64,000 bases of DNA from Thermoanaerobacter ethanolicus JW 200 (GCF_003722315.1 NZ_CP033580.1:805001-869000); one strand, 5' to 3'; positions 36,336 to 45,135 are shown, numbered from the stretch's first letter. The notes: generated from the letters alone by a model not told the origin. Numbers and translations: made by a program.

Positions 36336-37076
36336 GAGGAAAATAGAACAAAAAAATATAAAGGAATTGACATTATAGAATTCTATCAAAAAGAGGCAAT
36401 TAAAAGGAAAAACACAATACCCAAAAAAACTTTTTATAATAGATTTTTGAAAATTGGAGACCACATAATGATATCAAAACCCTATGAGGAAAAGTTTGAA
36501 GAGAAAAGATATAAAATCAGCCTTTATGAACTGTTAAAAAACGTATATTATGAAGAAGTATTTGGGATAAACATTTCTTCCAAAAGAAAAAAAGAAGTCT
36601 ATCGCAACAATATCTCTTTTGAAAATTTTACTATAGGCGATATTGTTTTAGCCACAAGCCCGGGATTTCACATACAAGGTGCTATTAGACATGCTGCTAT
36701 ATTCGATAGCAGAAGATATCATGGGAGCGTTGATGATGAATGCTTACTCACTGCAGAACCAAATAAAGGAGTAATATACGAGTCTATTCGATTTTATCAT
36801 GAAAACTTTGGAGAAGCATGGGGACTTTATGTGCCCAATACCACTTTACAACAAAGAATTGCAGTTGTCGATGAAATAGCAAAACATATAGGAGAGAGAT
36901 ATTATTGGAGTGCTCATAAAAGCAACTCAAAAGTTTGGTATTGTTCATTGGCTCCTTGGAGAGGATATTATAAAATTACAGGTATTGATATTGACTATAA
37001 TGACGGATATTGGGTTTTACCTATTGACATTTTTATGAGTGAATATACTGAAGTTTTTGAGTATTCAAGGGGATAG
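36306..37076 (+). CDS. Permuted papain-fold (YiiX/C92-like) cysteine peptidase-like protein
   Basis: A 256-residue soluble protein without a signal peptide. The likely catalytic pair is a His in GAIRHAAIFDS (near residue 128) and, later, a Cys in KVWYCSLAPWRGY (near residue 217). This His-before-Cys order is that of circularly permuted NlpC/P60 (YiiX/DUF830-type) proteins, where GDIVLAT precedes the His as it does here (FTIGDIVLATSPG). The N-terminal 100 residues are not recognised. Two starts are possible, ATG 36306 and ATG 36330, both inside a hairpin and without a clear ribosome site. The substrate could be a peptide, an amide or a lipid ester; activity is inferred. Confidence 0.72.
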   Translation: MYHGDDAYMWEENRTKKYKGIDIIEFYQKEAIKRKNTIPKKTFYNRFLKIGDHIMISKPYEEKFEEKRYKISLYELLKNVYYEEVFGINISSKRKKEVYRNNISFENFTIGDIVLATSPGFHIQGAIRHAAIFDSRRYHGSVDDECLLTAEPNKGVIYESIRFYHENFGEAWGLYVPNTTLQQRIAVVDEIAKHIGERYYWSAHKSNSKVWYCSLAPWRGYYKITGIDIDYNDGYWVLPIDIFMSEYTEVFEYSRG

Positions 37077-37107
37077 TATGTACTATCCCTCAGTTTGTTG
37101 ACAAAGT
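37068..37107 (+). other. Terminator hairpin abutting an IS1182-like left end (relic)
   Basis: GGGATAGT and ACTATCCC form a hairpin across 37071-37089 that includes the stop of the preceding gene. Instead of a T-run it is followed at once by CAGTTTGTTGACAAAGT (37091-37107), identical over these 17 bases to the right end (read inward) of the intact IS1182-like element. The rest of the element is missing. Further on, 37108-37237 shows only a second weak end-like sequence, CAGGCTGTTG at about 37183. Confidence 0.72.
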
Positions 37108-37237
37108 TAAAAAATTTTCAAAGGAGATATTTTGCATCGTCGCTCCGATGTTCCAAAGCGACAAAACTAAAGCTCGACCTTCAGGCTGTTGTAAGATGTC
37201 TGATAATTTGAAAACAAAAAGAAAATCAAAAGTCATA

Positions 37238-37288
37238 TTGACTTTTGTAAATGTTATATTATATAATAATTCCGTAAACACGTGTTTA
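37238..37288 (+). promoter_or_regulatory. Promoter with perfect LacI-type operator
   Basis: TTGACT (37238-37243), 18 bases, TATAAT (37262-37267), followed at the expected transcription start by the perfect palindrome TAAACACGTGTTTA (37275-37288). It reads toward the LacI-family gene with a 265-base leader in which no ORF is evident. Confidence 0.72.
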
Positions 37289-37478
37289 TAAGATTGTGTT
37301 ATAAAGATTCTTAATAACATATTGCTTTTAAAAATAATAGCATAATATAGTGTTAAAAAATATGGCACTTCTTTGCATGGTAAGATTTAAAAAAAGTACA
37401 GGCGTAATACCGAGATATGACTTGAAAAATAGAGAACAGAATAAAATAATTTTTTGTAGCAGGTGAGGGCTTCTTTTG

Positions 37479-37525
37479 TTGAAATATAAGGAAATTTGTA
37501 TTATAATTAGAGAAACACGAATTTA
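37479..37525 (+). promoter_or_regulatory. Proximal promoter of the LacI-family gene with half-conserved operator
   Basis: TTGAAA (37479-37484), 17 bases, TATAAT (37502-37507), a near-ideal SigA promoter. GAAACACGAATTTA (37512-37525) matches TAAACACGTGTTTA at 11 of 14 bases, suggesting autoregulation. Confidence 0.7.
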
Positions 37526-37554
37526 TAATTATCTCTTAATAAGGAGTAAGGTGC

Positions 37555-38640
37555 ATGAATAGCAAGGATATTGCAAGGATTGCAGGTGTTTCACGTAGTA
37601 CAGTTTCAAGAGTAATAAATAATTATCCGAATGTTCCGCCTGAGACTAAAGAAAAGGTCTTAAAAGTTATCAGGGAATATAATTATGTTCCTCACGCTTC
37701 AGCAAGGATGCTTAGAGGAAAAAGTTCAAAAACTATTGGATTGGTGATAGTTGATTTAAAGAAAAATAGTGATATTCATAAGGTGTATGATAATGTTTAC
37801 TTTGGGCCTTTTACGACGGCGGTTATTGATTTTGCGAATCAATTAGGCTATAACGTGCTTGTGATAACTGTTTACAAAACAAGAGATTATAAGAAAATAA
37901 GAGAAGTCTTTTATAACAAGACTATAAATGGGGCAATCTTTATTGGAGTAAAAAATGATGATCCAGATATAAAAAATTTAATTGAGGCTGGATTGAAGAC
38001 TGCTGTAATCGACCAGGAAATTAGGGAAGATGAAGATGACGCTTTTAACAAAAGCATTATAGTGAACATGGATAATGTAAATGGTGCGTATGAAGCGACA
38101 AAATATCTAATCAATTTAGGGCATACGGAAATTGCTCATATAACAGGTGATATGGAAAAACTTTCTGGATTTGCAAGATTAGAAGGATATAAAAAAGCAT
38201 TGAAAGAAGCGGGTATTCCCTTTAAAAATAATTTAATTGTAAAAGGAGATTTTGTTGAAGAAAGCGGTTATAAAGCTGCATATAAATTATTTAAAAAAGC
38301 AAAACCGACTGCAATTTTTGCATCAAACGATCAAATGGCTATAGGAGCTATGCAGGCTTTAGAAGAGATGGGATATAAAGTGCCTGAAGATGTTTCTATA
38401 ATCGGATTTGATGATATTACAATATCTCGTTATTTAAAACCTGCTTTGACGACCATGAGTGCATCTTTATTGCAAATGGCGGAATTGGCGGTAGAAAATT
38501 TGATTAAGTCTATTGAAGAAGAAATAGCTATTACAGCTAAATTTGTTGTTCCTGTAAAACTTGTAGAAAGAGAATCCTGTAAAAGAATTGAAATGCAAAG
38601 AGAAAAAATAAATGATAAATATGCACTAACTATGAAATAA
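37555..38640 (+). CDS. LacI-family transcriptional regulator
   Basis: A 361-residue repressor with a classical N-terminal HTH and hinge (MNSKDIARIAGVSRSTVSRVINNYPNVPPETKEKV; then ASARMLRGKSSKTIGLV) and a periplasmic-binding-like sugar sensor (IFASNDQMAIGAMQALEEMG, VSIIGFDDITISRYLKPALTT). It lies upstream of a beta-glucoside/beta-mannoside import locus, and palindromes of the type TAAACACGTGTTTA lie before itself, after itself and before the importer, so it probably represses that locus until an oligosaccharide binds. AAGGAGTAAGG precedes the ATG. Confidence 0.92.
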   Translation: MNSKDIARIAGVSRSTVSRVINNYPNVPPETKEKVLKVIREYNYVPHASARMLRGKSSKTIGLVIVDLKKNSDIHKVYDNVYFGPFTTAVIDFANQLGYNVLVITVYKTRDYKKIREVFYNKTINGAIFIGVKNDDPDIKNLIEAGLKTAVIDQEIREDEDDAFNKSIIVNMDNVNGAYEATKYLINLGHTEIAHITGDMEKLSGFARLEGYKKALKEAGIPFKNNLIVKGDFVEESGYKAAYKLFKKAKPTAIFASNDQMAIGAMQALEEMGYKVPEDVSIIGFDDITISRYLKPALTTMSASLLQMAELAVENLIKSIEEEIAITAKFVVPVKLVERESCKRIEMQREKINDKYALTMK

Positions 38641-38659
38641 AGGCGTTACGCCTTTATTT
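38635..38659 (+). terminator. Terminator hairpin after the LacI-family gene
   Basis: AAATAAAGGCG (38635-38645) and CGCCTTTATTT (38649-38659), an 11-bp perfect stem with a 3-base loop, overlapping the stop codon. Confidence 0.8.
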
Positions 38660-39262
38660 ATGAATATTTGTAAACACGTGTTAAGTAACAATAAGAAAAA
38701 TGACTATATCAATTCGGCGAATGAAAAAGGGATTTATGATGCAATAAATTACTTAATTCAAAATGGGCATAAAAAAATAGGATTTATTGGTAATAACGAA
38801 TGGTCATATAGTTTTAAAAAACGTTATCAAGCGTATATTATGTATATGGAAGAATTTAAGATACAAATCGACGACAAATTTGTGTGGCTTGATATAAATT
38901 TAAAAGGGCCAAATTTTTTAGAAGACATGGATTATTTTAAAAAGAAAATAAATGTAAATGATACTGATTTTCCAACCGCTTGGATATGTGCCAATGATAA
39001 AATTGCATTGGCATTTATGAGGTCTTTGTCTGAATTAAATATAAAAGTTCCTGAAGACGTTTCTGTGATTGGCTTTGATAATATTGAGATGGGAGCGATT
39101 TCTTATCCTCCTTTAACTACTATAAATGTTCCTAAACAACAATTAGGCGTAAAAGCTATTCAACAACTTGTATATCGAATAAATAATCCAGAGAAAATAT
39201 ATGAGGATATTAGGTTAAACACGAATCTAATTGTTCGTGGTTCGGTAAAAAAAATTACGTAA
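38660..39262 (+). CDS. Truncated LacI-type sensor domain, probable gene relic
   Basis: The 200-residue frame matches only the C-terminal part of a LacI-family sensor: its INSANEKGIYDAINYLIQNGHKKIGFIG corresponds to about residue 165 onward of the intact regulator next door, and it ends with ICANDKIALAFMRSL and VSVIGFDNIEMGAISYPPLTT. The DNA-binding domain and first half of the sensor are absent. The ATG follows a terminator arm directly, without a ribosome binding site, and an in-frame stop lies 24 bases upstream. It is most likely a remnant of a duplicated regulator, although a freestanding effector-binding domain cannot be excluded. Confidence 0.65.
   Translation: MNICKHVLSNNKKNDYINSANEKGIYDAINYLIQNGHKKIGFIGNNEWSYSFKKRYQAYIMYMEEFKIQIDDKFVWLDINLKGPNFLEDMDYFKKKINVNDTDFPTAWICANDKIALAFMRSLSELNIKVPEDVSVIGFDNIEMGAISYPPLTTINVPKQQLGVKAIQQLVYRINNPEKIYEDIRLNTNLIVRGSVKKIT
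38671..38684 (+). promoter_or_regulatory. LacI-type operator-like palindrome
   Basis: TAAACACGTGTTAA differs at one base from the perfect palindrome at 37275-37288. It lies just after the terminator of the regulator gene, inside the relic frame. Confidence 0.6.
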
Positions 39263-39399
39263 AAAATTTTTAAAGTGAATAATAACGTGTTCATTAAAAA
39301 CTTTATTTCTTTTGAAAATATTAGAATATAGTTTTTGTAGTGTTAAATAGTGATATGCGTGATATTAGAATGTAGAATATTAAAGAATCCATCAAATAA

Positions 39400-39413
39400 T
39401 AAACACGTTTTTA
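39400..39413 (+). promoter_or_regulatory. LacI-type operator before the sugar ABC transporter
   Basis: TAAACACGTTTTTA matches 13 of 14 bases of TAAACACGTGTTTA. A weaker related sequence, ATAACGTGTTCATT, occurs at 39282-39295. No clean -35/-10 pair was found by eye in 39263-39567. Confidence 0.6.
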
Positions 39414-39447
39414 TAAATTTAATACAAAACCAATTTTACGATAGCCT

Positions 39448-39477
39448 AAAACAAGAGGCTGAGAGGCCTTTTGTTTT
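39448..39477 (+). promoter_or_regulatory. Leader hairpin upstream of the solute-binding protein gene
   Basis: AAAACAAGAGGC (39448-39459) and GCCTTTTGTTTT (39466-39477) form a 12-bp stem with one G-U pair and a 6-base loop. It is terminator-like in composition but is followed by A-rich sequence. Attenuation or mRNA stabilisation of the operon is possible. Confidence 0.5.
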
Positions 39478-39567
39478 AAAAAATTCAATGAAAGGGGGAA
39501 TATGAGGAGTAAAATAAAATTTTTTAAAATAAAAGGAAACAACAAACCAAAAAGGGGGATTTTTAGG

Positions 39568-41325
39568 ATGAGAAGGCTGTTAAGTCTATTATTAGTGTTA
39601 ATGCTAATAATGGGCGCATTAGCAGGCTGTGGACAAAAGAGTCAAGAAACAAGCGATAAATCGAACCAGCAAAATGCAAATACACAGCAAGTTGCACAGG
39701 AGACAACATATCAAAGAAACGAAACAGTATACTTTGGAGGTGGATTATGGAGCCCGCCCAGCAACTGGAATCCGCTAACACCATGGAATGCTGTAACAGG
39801 TACAGTTGGATTAATTTATGAAACACTATTCAACTATGACCCGCTTAAAAACGAATTCATACCATGGTTAGCAGAGAAAGGTGAATGGACCTCTGATAAT
39901 ACTTATCAAATCACTTTAAGAGACGGGCTCACATGGCAAGATGGAAAACCTTTAACATCAGAGGACGTAAAATTCACCTTTGAAATAGCAAAACAATATT
40001 CTGAGATTTATTATAGCCCAATGTGGCAATGGTTGCAATCTATAGAGACACCGGACAACAAAACAGTAATATTTAAGTTCTCAACTGTAAACTATCATGA
40101 ATGGGCATATAACTTATATCAAATACCTATTATTCCAAAGCATATATGGGCAGATAAGTCAAAAGATGATATGTTAAATGGTGCAAATGAAAAGGCTATA
40201 GGTTCAGGACCCTATTTATTTGACACTTATAGCAATGATCGTATGGTTTACAAGAGGAATGACAACTGGTGGGGCATAAAAGCAATGAATATGACCCCAG
40301 CACCAAAGAGAATAGTTTATTTAATTGTGCCTAGTAACAACGTTGCATTGGGAATGCTAATGAAAGGTGAATTAGATTTAAGTAACTTTTTCCTTCCAGG
40401 TATAAAGACTTTGAAAGCTAACTACGGTATAACGACTTTTTATGATAATCCGCCATATATGATTCCAGATAATACTGTGTTTATGTTTATCAATACCACT
40501 AAATCTCCATTAAACAATGTTGAATTAAGGAAAGCAATGGCATATGCGATCAATCCTAAGGTAATAGCAGAAAAAGTATATGAAAATCAAGTAGAACCAG
40601 CAAATCCATTAGGATTTGTGCCGGCTAAGGCTTGGGAAGAATATTATGATAAAAATGTAGTTAATAAATATGGCTATACCTATGATCCAGAAAAAGCGAA
40701 ATCAATTTTGGATGCAGCAGGATTTAAATTAGGAAGTGATGGAGTAAGGACAGCACCCGATGGAAAAAGATTTAAGTTAGAGATTAGTGTGCCATATGGT
40801 TGGACAGATTGGATGGAAGCAGCTAAAATTGTTGCAGATCAATTAAAGGTAGTAGGAATCGATGCAGAAGCTAAATTTCCAGATTATAGTAAATATTATG
40901 AGGATTTAACGAAAGGAACATTTGATTTATCATTTAATAACTTTGGCAGCCAAGTCACGTCAACTCCATGGACTTTGTATAATTGGCTATTTAACAAAGT
41001 TCAAGAAAACGGTCCTCAGAATAATGGAAACTTTGGGCGCTTTGATGTGCCAGGATTACAAGACTTAATAGCAAAATTTAACCAAACAAAGCTAGGAAGT
41101 CCAGAAGCCAAGCAAGCAGCTGCACAACTTGAAGAGATTTTCTTAAAGAATATGCCAGCTATACCACTTTGGTACAATGGTCTCTGGTTCCAAGCATCAA
41201 ATGCAGCATGGGAGAATTGGCCAACAGAACATGACCCATATGCTTATCCAGTTACTTGGGGTGGCAGATGGCAAACAGGTGGGACAATGATGTTGATGAA
41301 GATAAAACCGAAAGCTTCGCAATAA
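39568..41325 (+). CDS. Extracellular solute-binding lipoprotein, family 5 (oligosaccharide/oligopeptide type)
   Basis: A 585-residue lipoprotein: MRRLLSLLLVLMLIMGALAGC has a lipobox with Cys21, followed by a Ser/Gln/Asn-rich linker and a family 5 (SBP_bac_5) domain (LTPWNAVTGTVGLIYETLFNYD, GLTWQDGKPLTSEDVKFTFEIA). Family 5 is best known for peptides, but in thermophiles such as Thermotoga, Opp-type systems carry cello- and manno-oligosaccharides. The genes at the end of this operon (GH2, GH1) support a sugar ligand. The frame opens at ATG 39502; ATG 39568 is preferred because it gives a proper signal peptide and follows AAAGGGGGA. Confidence 0.9.
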   Translation: MRRLLSLLLVLMLIMGALAGCGQKSQETSDKSNQQNANTQQVAQETTYQRNETVYFGGGLWSPPSNWNPLTPWNAVTGTVGLIYETLFNYDPLKNEFIPWLAEKGEWTSDNTYQITLRDGLTWQDGKPLTSEDVKFTFEIAKQYSEIYYSPMWQWLQSIETPDNKTVIFKFSTVNYHEWAYNLYQIPIIPKHIWADKSKDDMLNGANEKAIGSGPYLFDTYSNDRMVYKRNDNWWGIKAMNMTPAPKRIVYLIVPSNNVALGMLMKGELDLSNFFLPGIKTLKANYGITTFYDNPPYMIPDNTVFMFINTTKSPLNNVELRKAMAYAINPKVIAEKVYENQVEPANPLGFVPAKAWEEYYDKNVVNKYGYTYDPEKAKSILDAAGFKLGSDGVRTAPDGKRFKLEISVPYGWTDWMEAAKIVADQLKVVGIDAEAKFPDYSKYYEDLTKGTFDLSFNNFGSQVTSTPWTLYNWLFNKVQENGPQNNGNFGRFDVPGLQDLIAKFNQTKLGSPEAKQAAAQLEEIFLKNMPAIPLWYNGLWFQASNAAWENWPTEHDPYAYPVTWGGRWQTGGTMMLMKIKPKASQ

Positions 41326-41342
41326 TAAATGGGGGTATATAA

Positions 41343-42335
41343 ATGTTACGGTATTTAATAAAGAAGTTGTACATTTACATTTTGACTTTCTTTTTTGCAG
41401 TAACTATTGACTGGCTAATCCCCAGGTTTATGCCTGGGGACCCCATTCTTGTATTAGTTTCAAGATTTTCGGGGCTACCAGAGTCAGCAAAAGTAATGTA
41501 TGGGTATCTAATCAAAGCTTTTGGCTTAGATCTACCTTTATGGAAACAATACCTTAACTTTTGGATAGCATTGTTTAAAGGTGATTTAGGAATTAGCATT
41601 TATATGTATCCTAAACCGGTTCTAGATGTTATAGCACAAGCTATACCTTACACATTAGTAGTGTTATTGCCATCAATTTTACTAAGTTGGATAGTAGGGA
41701 ACTATATAGGAGCAGTAGCAGCGAGACATAGAAGCTTAGATTCCAGAATGTTACCAATTTTTTATATAATTACATCTATACCATACATGTGGTTAGGAAT
41801 ACTATTAGCATGGGCATTAGGAGTTGTTTTTGGGATTTTCCCTATTGCAGGAGCTTATAGTTTTAGTATGAGACCGAATTGGTCATGGCAATTTGTAGTG
41901 GACTTTTTAAGACATTGGATATTGCCTTTTTTGTCTCTCTTTATAGTGCAAATTGGTGGTTGGGCGATAGGTATGAGGAATTTGATAATATATGAACTTG
42001 AAGCCAATTATTCAAGATATTTAGAAGCGTTAGGAGCATCAGAAGGGCTTATTAGGCGATATGCCTTTAAAAATGCTATACTTCCACAGATTACAGGTTT
42101 AGCCTTACAATTAGGTACAATCGTAGCAGGGTCCATAGCAACAGAAGTAGTATTTTCTTATCCAGGAATGGGATATATGTTATTGCAAGGTATATTAAAT
42201 CAGGATTATTTTTTGGTACAAGGAGTCTTCTTGTTTATAATCATAGGGGTATTACTTGCGAATTTCTTAGTTGATATACTATACATGATTGTTGATCCAA
42301 GAATTAGACTAGGACTTGGAGGAGAAAATGTATGA
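41343..42335 (+). CDS. ABC transporter permease, Opp/DppB type
   Basis: A 330-residue inner-membrane permease with about six spans. It has the N-terminal DWLIPRFMPGDP typical of DppB/OppB and the EAA-type loop YSRYLEALGASEGLIRRYAFKNAILPQ, which contacts the ATPases. It overlaps the second permease gene by four bases. Together with it, it forms the channel of the oligosaccharide importer. Confidence 0.92.
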   Translation: MLRYLIKKLYIYILTFFFAVTIDWLIPRFMPGDPILVLVSRFSGLPESAKVMYGYLIKAFGLDLPLWKQYLNFWIALFKGDLGISIYMYPKPVLDVIAQAIPYTLVVLLPSILLSWIVGNYIGAVAARHRSLDSRMLPIFYIITSIPYMWLGILLAWALGVVFGIFPIAGAYSFSMRPNWSWQFVVDFLRHWILPFLSLFIVQIGGWAIGMRNLIIYELEANYSRYLEALGASEGLIRRYAFKNAILPQITGLALQLGTIVAGSIATEVVFSYPGMGYMLLQGILNQDYFLVQGVFLFIIIGVLLANFLVDILYMIVDPRIRLGLGGENV

Positions 42336-43174
42336 AAGAGTTTATATATTTTGCGTTTAAAAACACGAAATTTAAGATAGGCTTGACAATATTACTATTT
42401 TTTCTGATATTGGCTATAATTGGACCTTATATTTCTCACTATAAAGATCCATTGGAGTATGTCAGTATGAGCAATCTTCCTCCAAGCAGAGAAAACTGGT
42501 TAGGGACAACAACCTTTGGGCAAGATGTCTTTACCCAGTTTGTATACGGACTCAGGTCGACATTTTTTATTGGGTTATTTGGAGGAGGACTTGCCACAAT
42601 AATAGGGCTTTTAATTGGTTTTATAGCAGGATACAAAGGCGGATTATTAGACGACCTTTTAATGATGTTGACGAACATATTAATAGTAATACCTACCTTA
42701 GCTTTACTCATAATCATAGCAGCCTATTTACCCTATAGAGGAATAGGGATACAAAGCGTGATAATAGGTTTGACAGCATGGCCATGGACAGCAAGGGCTG
42801 TACGTGCCCAAACACTTTCTTTAAGGTCAAGAGAGTTTGTGAATTTAGCTAAAATAACAGCATTGAGACCATTAAAAATAGTTTTAGAAGAAATAGCGCC
42901 AAACATGATGTCTTATGTAGTAATGGTATTCATATTGCAGTTTGCAGGAGCAATATTAGCAGCAGTAGGATTGGATTTTATAGGATTGGGACCAACAAGG
43001 GGAATTTCATTAGGCTTAATGATGCAGTACTCAGTATTATGGAACGCAATCCAACTAGGAATGTGGTGGTGGTTTGTTCCTCCAGGGTTGGCAATCACAA
43101 TGATAGTCAGTTCCTTATATTTTCTCAATATAGGTCTTGACGAAATATTTAATCCAAGGCTGAGGGAGGAGTGA
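42332..43174 (+). CDS. ABC transporter permease, Opp/DppC type
   Basis: A 280-residue permease: after a short N-terminal span it shows NWLGTTTFGQDVFTQFVYGLRST, the standard DppC/OppC landmark, and the EAA-type loop FVNLAKITALRPLKIVLEEIAPN. It begins within the stop region of the first permease and is followed by the ATPase genes with overlapping stops. Confidence 0.92.
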   Translation: MKEFIYFAFKNTKFKIGLTILLFFLILAIIGPYISHYKDPLEYVSMSNLPPSRENWLGTTTFGQDVFTQFVYGLRSTFFIGLFGGGLATIIGLLIGFIAGYKGGLLDDLLMMLTNILIVIPTLALLIIIAAYLPYRGIGIQSVIIGLTAWPWTARAVRAQTLSLRSREFVNLAKITALRPLKIVLEEIAPNMMSYVVMVFILQFAGAILAAVGLDFIGLGPTRGISLGLMMQYSVLWNAIQLGMWWWFVPPGLAITMIVSSLYFLNIGLDEIFNPRLREE

Positions 43175-43179
43175 CCGAA

Positions 43180-44133
43180 TTGATACAAATAGAAGGATTA
43201 CGAATTTATTACAAAACATTGCATGGTGACGCCAAAGCATTAGATGATGTAACTTTTACAATAAATGACAAAGAAATATTAGGTATAGCAGGGGAATCAG
43301 GCTGTGGTAAGTCAACCCTGGGTAATTCATTGATACTTTTAAAGCCGCCAATGAAATATGTATCAGGAGAGGTAAAGATTAACGGAGAAAAATTGCCAAT
43401 AGACAATAATACTGAAATGAGGAGGTATCGTTATAAGAAAATTTCTCTTATTCCTCAATATGCTATGGATGCTTTAAATCCCACCCGCAAAATAGGGAGG
43501 ATAATAAGGGACTTAGTAGGGCAACACAAAATAAAATATGAGGGAATAGAAAAAAGGCTACATGAACGTTTAAATATGGTAAAACTTTCAAAAGATGTTC
43601 TTAATATGTATCCTTTTGAACTCTCAGGTGGGATGAAGCAGAGGCTAGTATTGGTAATATCGACTTTATTAAATCCCGACCTCTTAATAGCAGACGAAGT
43701 CACATCAGCCCTTGATGTATCTTCTCAGAAAGCAGTTTCGCTGATGTTTAAGGAGTTTAGAGATAGGGAGATAGTAAACTCAATAATATTTATTACCCAT
43801 GATATAGCAGTTTTATACCAAATAGCGGATAGGATAGTTATAATGTATGCAGGGAAAGTAGCGGAAATTGGTCCGACAGAAGAAATAATAGCGAATCCTT
43901 TGCATCCCTATACAAAAGCTCTGATTAAATCATTGCCTAATGCAGGAATACGTCATACAAAAGAAAAATTAGAGGGTATCCCTGGTCATCCTCCCAATCT
44001 CATAAATCCTCCAGCAGGATGTAGATTTAGAGATAGATGTCCATTTGCAGATGAAAACTGTTTAGAAGAGCCACCACTTAAAGAAATCAATAAAGGCCGC
44101 CTTGTGGCTTGTTGGAAGGTGAAGGATTTATGA
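43180..44133 (+). CDS. ABC transporter ATP-binding protein, Opp/DppD type
   Basis: A 317-residue ATPase with Walker A GESGCGKST, signature ELSGGMKQRLV, Walker B LLIADEVTSALDV, and the C-terminal oligopeptide-type extension with Cys residues (GCRFRDRCPFADENCLEEPP) that can hold an Fe-S cluster in some homologues. A GTG at 43171 overlaps the stop of the permease gene, but GGGAGGA at 43164-43170 directly abuts it, so the TTG at 43180 is the more likely start. Both give the same product apart from three residues. Confidence 0.92.
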   Translation: MIQIEGLRIYYKTLHGDAKALDDVTFTINDKEILGIAGESGCGKSTLGNSLILLKPPMKYVSGEVKINGEKLPIDNNTEMRRYRYKKISLIPQYAMDALNPTRKIGRIIRDLVGQHKIKYEGIEKRLHERLNMVKLSKDVLNMYPFELSGGMKQRLVLVISTLLNPDLLIADEVTSALDVSSQKAVSLMFKEFRDREIVNSIIFITHDIAVLYQIADRIVIMYAGKVAEIGPTEEIIANPLHPYTKALIKSLPNAGIRHTKEKLEGIPGHPPNLINPPAGCRFRDRCPFADENCLEEPPLKEINKGRLVACWKVKDL

Positions 44134-45068
44134 TCAAAGCAAAGAATCTTACAAAGGTTTTTAATTCAGGGTTTTTGTTTAGTAAAAACACAATAACAGC
44201 AGTAGATGAAGTAAATTTTGAAATAGGCAAAGGAGAGATTTTAGCTTTAGTAGGTGAAAGTGGCAGTGGAAAGTCTACAATAGGTAAAATGATGTTAAAA
44301 TTGCTAAAACCAAGTGGTGGCCAAATTTTACTTGAGGACAAGGATATCTTTAGCATATCAAATAACAAAGAGTTTTACTCAAAAGTTCAAGGAATTTTTC
44401 AAGACCCATATTCCTCTTTTAATCCTATATTTAAAGTAAATAGAATATTTAAATTAGTAAGACAATCCTTTAAAAAAGAAGTGCCTGCATCAGAATGGAA
44501 TGATAGAGTAGAAAATGTATTAAAGAAAGTGGGACTGAATGCTGGAGATGTGTTAAACAAGTATATACACCAATTGAGTGGAGGACAGCTTCAAAGATTA
44601 TTAATAGCAAGGGCGCTACTGATGGATGTAGAGGTATTAGTAGCAGATGAAATTACTAGTATGTTAGATGCTTCAACTCGTGTAGATGTTTTAGAAGCAT
44701 TGCTTAGCTTAAAAGAAATAGGAGCTGCTATAATGTTTATTACCCATGACCTTTCGCAGGCGTATTATATAAGCGATAAGATAGTGGTTTTGTATAGAGG
44801 GTCAGTTGTAGAGATGGGCTCAATAGAAAAAGTCTTTTCTAATCCGAGACATCCTTATACACAGATGCTATTAGACTCAATACCACAATTAGACAGAAAA
44901 TGGGAAACTGACAGAATTGATATTGAAGATTCGGACAAAAAGCAGGCTATATGGAAAGAGGGACTATGTAAGTATATAGATAGATGCCCTATAGCAGATA
45001 CAAGTTGCTTTAAACCTACACTTAAATTAGTAGAGGAAGACCATTATGTTGCTTGTGTAAAACTTTGA
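44130..45068 (+). CDS. ABC transporter ATP-binding protein, Opp/DppF type
   Basis: A 312-residue ATPase with Walker A GESGSGKST, signature QLSGGQLQRLL, Walker B VLVADEITSMLDA and the short Cys-containing C-terminus (KYIDRCPIADTSC). ATG 44130 overlaps the OppD-like stop (ATGA). It is the second nucleotide-binding subunit of the five-gene importer. Confidence 0.92.
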   Translation: MIKAKNLTKVFNSGFLFSKNTITAVDEVNFEIGKGEILALVGESGSGKSTIGKMMLKLLKPSGGQILLEDKDIFSISNNKEFYSKVQGIFQDPYSSFNPIFKVNRIFKLVRQSFKKEVPASEWNDRVENVLKKVGLNAGDVLNKYIHQLSGGQLQRLLIARALLMDVEVLVADEITSMLDASTRVDVLEALLSLKEIGAAIMFITHDLSQAYYISDKIVVLYRGSVVEMGSIEKVFSNPRHPYTQMLLDSIPQLDRKWETDRIDIEDSDKKQAIWKEGLCKYIDRCPIADTSCFKPTLKLVEEDHYVACVKL

Positions 45069-45135
45069 TTAAAAATAGAAATTAAATTACAGTAAAAATG
45101 GTAAGGCAAGAAAATTTAAAAAAGGTGATTTAATT

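Noticed and set aside
37183-37199. CAGGCTGTTGTAAGATG as a second IS end
   Set aside because: Only the first ten bases resemble the IS ends and no hairpin adjoins it, so the evidence is too weak.
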